DNA from: Methanobacteriota archaeon
Lineage (GTDB): Archaea; Thermoplasmatota; Thermoplasmata; RBG-16-68-12
Assembly: GCA_005879015.1 (NCBI GenBank)
Contig: VBMC01000024.1
Location: 1-8,403 of the forward strand
Direction of reading: 5' to 3'
Length of the DNA stretch: 8,403 nucleotides
Shown here: in pieces, positions 6,384 to 8,403 of the stretch
Numbering within the stretch: position 1 is the first letter of the stretch
How the letters are laid out: each line of letters starts with the position of its first letter
Made by a program: the position numbers and the translations under genes
Notes under the pieces: generated by a model
Seen by the model: the letters and a program-made list of their open reading frames with translations, nothing else
What the model was told of the DNA's origin: nothing
Database searches by the model: none

Positions 6384-7031
6384 ATGGTGAAGATCTTCCT
6401 CGACACCGCGAACATCGACGAGATCCGCGAGGCGGCCTCCTGGGGCGTCCTCGACGGGGTGACGACGAATCCTACGCTCGTCGCAAAGACCGGCCGGAAG
6501 TGGTCCGAGGTGATCCAGGACATCCTCGCCCTCGTCGACGGCCCGATCTCCCTCGAGGTCACGACGACTCAGGCGGAGGAGATGATTAAACAGGGCCGCC
6601 AGCTCGCGAAGCTTCACAAGAACGTGGTAGTGAAGATTCAGATGACGACGGAAGGGCTCAAGGCGATTAAGGCCCTGTCGACGGAAGGCGTCAGGATTAA
6701 CACGACGCTCATCTTCTCCGCGAATCAGGCGATCCTCGCGGCGAAGGCGGGGGCCAAGTACGTGAGCCCGTTCATCGGACGGCTCGACGACATGGGGCAG
6801 GAAGGGATGCAGGTGATCCGCGAGATCGCCGAGATTTTCCGGAATTACGATTGGGACTGCGAGATCCTGGTCGCGAGCATCCGGCATCCCCTTCACGTGA
6901 TCGAGGCCGCGAAACTGGGCGCGGACATCGTCACGTTGCCATTCGACGTCCTCAAGAAGATGACACAGCACGCGCTGACCGACGTCGGCCTGAAGCGATT
7001 CGTGGACGATTGGCAGAAAGTCCCGAAATGA
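6384..7031 (+). CDS. tal: Transaldolase, short TalC/fructose-6-phosphate aldolase-like type
   Basis: A 215-residue class I aldolase-type TIM barrel. Transaldolase moves a dihydroxyacetone unit from fructose-6-phosphate or sedoheptulose-7-phosphate to an aldose phosphate through a Schiff base. Seen: [12 protein letters not shown] (3-14, with D7), [15 protein letters not shown] (21-35), VVVKIQMT (81-88) where K84 is the Schiff-base lysine, [10 protein letters not shown] (107-116), and SPFIGRLDD (128-136), VASIRHP (163-169) and [10 protein letters not shown] (184-193) around the substrate site. Most relatives have P where this protein has Q86. At about 215 residues it is the short family type that includes both archaeal/bacterial transaldolases and fructose-6-phosphate aldolase (FSA); the two activities are hard to separate by eye. 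The presence of rpe and transketolase nearby favours transaldolase. ATG 6384 directly precedes the first strand. It converges on the response-regulator gene. Confidence 0.92.
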   Translation: MVKIFLDTANIDEIREAASWGVLDGVTTNPTLVAKTGRKWSEVIQDILALVDGPISLEVTTTQAEEMIKQGRQLAKLHKNVVVKIQMTTEGLKAIKALSTEGVRINTTLIFSANQAILAAKAGAKYVSPFIGRLDDMGQEGMQVIREIAEIFRNYDWDCEILVASIRHPLHVIEAAKLGADIVTLPFDVLKKMTQHALTDVGLKRFVDDWQKVPK

Positions 7032-7037
7032 GATCTT

Positions 7038-7086
7038 GGTCGTCGGCGATGGACGGGGACCGTCGCTTGCGATGCACCGACCGACC
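7038..7086. repeat. Nested inverted repeats between convergent tal and response-regulator genes
   Basis: Outer arms GGTCGTCGG (7038-7046) and CCGACCGACC (7077-7086) pair with one bulged base. Inside is a 5-bp hairpin, GACGG-GGA-CCGTC (7052-7064). The structure fills the 54-nt gap between the two stop codons, so it would form at the 3' ends of both transcripts. It has no T-tract; a role in 3'-end processing or stability is only a guess. Confidence 0.4.
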
Positions 7087-7493
7087 TAGTGCTTCGGCCC
7101 GTTGTTGAGCCGAGCCGCGACCTCATGGAGGATTTCATCCGCGTCGAAGGGCTTCCGCAGGAGCGTGATGTCCTTTCGCCGGTCCGCGTCGAGCTGCTCG
7201 TACACGTACAAGTAGGCGGTCATCAGGATCGCGGGGACCAGGTGGTTGGCCTTGCGCGCGGCCTCGATGAGTTCCACCCCATTGCGACCGGGCATCTGGA
7301 AATCCGTGACGAGCAGGTCGATGTCTTCGGCCTCGAGGACATGTAGGGCCTCGTCGGCATCCGCGGCGGAGTAGACGCGATAGTCCTCGGTCGACAGCAG
7401 GTCTGCGATGTTCTCGCGGATTCCCGCATCGTCGTCCACGATCAGGACGCCTGGCGATCGTGCCGGCTGGTCCAAGGCGCTCATGGCAAGCAT
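7086..7493 (-). CDS. Stand-alone response-regulator receiver domain protein
   Basis: A 135-residue CheY-like receiver that passes on a phosphoryl signal from a histidine kinase. Seen: VLIVDDD (16-22) with the acidic metal-binding pair, phospho-acceptor D64 in LVTDFQMPGRNG (61-72), T92 in LMTAY (90-94) and K114 in LRKPF (112-116). All the key receiver residues are therefore present. There is no output domain: the protein ends 15-20 residues after the last helix begins, so it must act by protein-protein contact, as many archaeal receivers do. ATG 7493 is chosen for the GAGAGG (7504-7499) before it and a TATA element about 50 nt upstream; ATG 7484 would remove 3 residues. It follows the histidine kinase on the same strand after an 82-nt gap but has its own promoter, so expression may be partly independent. 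The kinase is the likely phosphodonor by position only. Confidence 0.92.
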   Translation of the reverse strand: MLAMSALDQPARSPGVLIVDDDAGIRENIADLLSTEDYRVYSAADADEALHVLEAEDIDLLVTDFQMPGRNGVELIEAARKANHLVPAILMTAYLYVYEQLDADRRKDITLLRKPFDADEILHEVAARLNNGPKH

Positions 7494-7532
7494 TCCGTGC
7501 CTCTCGATGCGACTTGCTGGGGTCGTTTTCAC

Positions 7533-7550
7533 GGTCAAAAATACTTGACC
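7533..7550. promoter_or_regulatory. Candidate operator: inverted repeat enclosing the response-regulator TATA box
   Basis: Perfect 6-bp arms GGTCAA (7533-7538) and TTGACC (7545-7550) are separated by 6 bp (AAATAC). The half-site spacing is typical of a dimeric DNA-binding protein, and the position over the TATA would allow it to block TBP. It could also be a weak 3' hairpin of the kinase mRNA. Confidence 0.45.
7539..7546 (-). promoter_or_regulatory. TATA box of the response-regulator gene
   Basis: AAGTATTT on the minus strand, within the short gap after the kinase stop, about 50 nt before ATG 7493. It resembles the DUF1326 TATA (AAGTAT core). It sits in the centre of a perfect inverted repeat. 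Confidence 0.6.
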
Positions 7551-7575
7551 AATCTTCGAGCGATCGAGGTGCGAC

Positions 7576-8403
7576 TCATTCCGTCTCGCGGACGCCCGGA
7601 GCTTGTTTCGGCAAGACGACCGTGAAGGTCGACCCCTTGCCAGGCTCCGACGTGAGGGTGATGTCGCCGCCGTGACTCACGACGAAGTTCCGGCTGATCG
7701 CGAGGCCGAGGCCCGTCCCTTCGCCCTTCTTCTTCGTCGTGAAGAAAGCCTCGAAGAGCCGGCTCTGGACTTCCGGCGGGATCCCCGACCCCGTATCGGA
7801 GATCGAGACGGCCACGAGGGACCCGAGGTCCTGGAGGCGGATCCTCACGCGTCCATGGGGCGTGGCCTCGTACGCGTTCTTGAGGAGGTTCACGAAGACC
7901 TCCTGGATCCGCATCGGGTCGACCGCGCAGACGACGGAGCGGGTCCGCGTCTCATCCCGGAGCTCGACGCCGGGCTTCCGGAAGGCGTCGGTCTGCTCCA
8001 CGGCGGCGCGGATCAGGTCGGTCAGTTCCGTCTCGATCGGGTTGATGGCCCCGGGCCGTGTGAACTTCAACAGCTCGCCCGTGATGCTCGCCGCGATCCG
8101 CCCCTGGGCCGCGATCTTCTTGAGGCGTTCCTGAATCTCCGGATCGCTCACCCGACGGGAAATGCTCGCCGTCAGCAGGGAGATGTTCGTGAGCGGGGTG
8201 TTGATTTCATGGGCGACGAAGGAGGCGAGTCGCCCCATCGAGGCCCATCGCTCCGTTTCGACCAGGTTCCGCAGCGCCTCGCGTTGGGCCGTCACGTCGC
8301 GGGCGATGTAAACCACGTACGGGTCCGCGCCCGCGGGCCGGACCACTTGGGACCGCAGCTGGACGTGCAACGGCTTCAGGTCCGCTGCGGCGAACGTGGC
8401 CTC
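7576..8403 (-). CDS. PAS-type sensor histidine kinase, C-terminal part (cut by window edge)
   Basis: 275 residues are visible; the gene continues past 8403 and no true start is in the window. From the edge: the end of a PAS/PAC-like domain, VVYIARDVTAQREAL (30-44); a dimerisation/phospho-acceptor helix with GRLASFVAHEINTPLTNI (57-74), H65 being the phosphorylated histidine; and then the ATP-binding domain. That domain has the N box NLLKNAYEA (172-180, N176), G1 box DTGSGIP (203-209), F box FEAFFTTKKKGEGTG (217-231) and G2 box GTGLGLAIS (229-237). The protein ends in a normal HATPase C-terminus (GSTFTVVLP). All catalytic boxes look intact. The H-box form (HEINTPL) is common among PAS kinases lacking transmembrane sensors, but the input region cannot be seen. 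The receiver gene 82 nt downstream is the likely partner. Its signal is unknown. Confidence 0.94.
   Translation of the reverse strand, partial: EATFAAADLKPLHVQLRSQVVRPAGADPYVVYIARDVTAQREALRNLVETERWASMGRLASFVAHEINTPLTNISLLTASISRRVSDPEIQERLKKIAAQGRIAASITGELLKFTRPGAINPIETELTDLIRAAVEQTDAFRKPGVELRDETRTRSVVCAVDPMRIQEVFVNLLKNAYEATPHGRVRIRLQDLGSLVAVSISDTGSGIPPEVQSRLFEAFFTTKKKGEGTGLGLAISRNFVVSHGGDITLTSEPGKGSTFTVVLPKQAPGVRETE

Overview
The window looks archaeal and GC-rich, most likely from a euryarchaeote related to the Thermoplasmata. The taxonomic placement is inference. It rests on transketolase being split into two adjacent genes, a short TalC-type transaldolase, TATA-like elements instead of bacterial -35/-10 boxes, and a mix of leaderless starts with leadered starts that carry a Shine-Dalgarno (SD) sequence. 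No rRNA, tRNA, CRISPR array, insertion sequence or integrase was seen.

Layout. Positions 1-231 (minus) hold the N-terminal 77 codons of ribulose-phosphate 3-epimerase, cut by the window edge. Upstream of it on the same strand is a gene for an exported, sequon-rich protein (about 96-1003). It has a visible frame break near 905-912 and no proper C-terminus, so it is damaged or mis-sequenced. An AT-richer noncoding stretch (about 1020-1300) with inverted repeats follows. Next on the plus strand are a 63-residue two-helix membrane protein (1339-1530), transketolase N-subunit (1562-2455) and transketolase C-subunit (2452-3414), the last two overlapping by 4 nt. Then come a divergent pair, a DUF1326 Cys-rich protein (minus, 3445-4083) and a DUF2182 membrane protein (plus, 4208-4990); an MFS exporter (minus, 5025-6263) divergent from a transaldolase (plus, 6384-7031); and on the minus strand a stand-alone response-regulator receiver (7086-7493) and the C-terminal 275 residues of a PAS-histidine kinase (7576-8403, cut by the window edge).

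How the genes work together. Rpe, the two transketolase subunits and transaldolase supply three of the four activities of the non-oxidative pentose phosphate pathway; ribose-5-phosphate isomerase is not in the window. They interconvert pentose phosphates with fructose-6-phosphate, glyceraldehyde-3-phosphate and erythrose-4-phosphate. Each unit has its own promoter or strand, so this is a loose cluster and not one operon. The DUF1326/DUF2182 pair is a recurrent neighbour pair of unknown function with Cys/His features suggestive of metal or thiol chemistry. The kinase and receiver probably form a signalling pair.

The points most worth a second look are the disrupted exported-protein gene, the divergent DUF1326/DUF2182 pair, a perfect inverted repeat wrapped around the TATA box of the receiver gene, and an apparent split between leaderless promoters (TATA about 29-30 nt before the start, no SD) and leadered ones (about 44-50 nt, with SD). 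I did not find convincing evidence of a wholly new multi-gene system.
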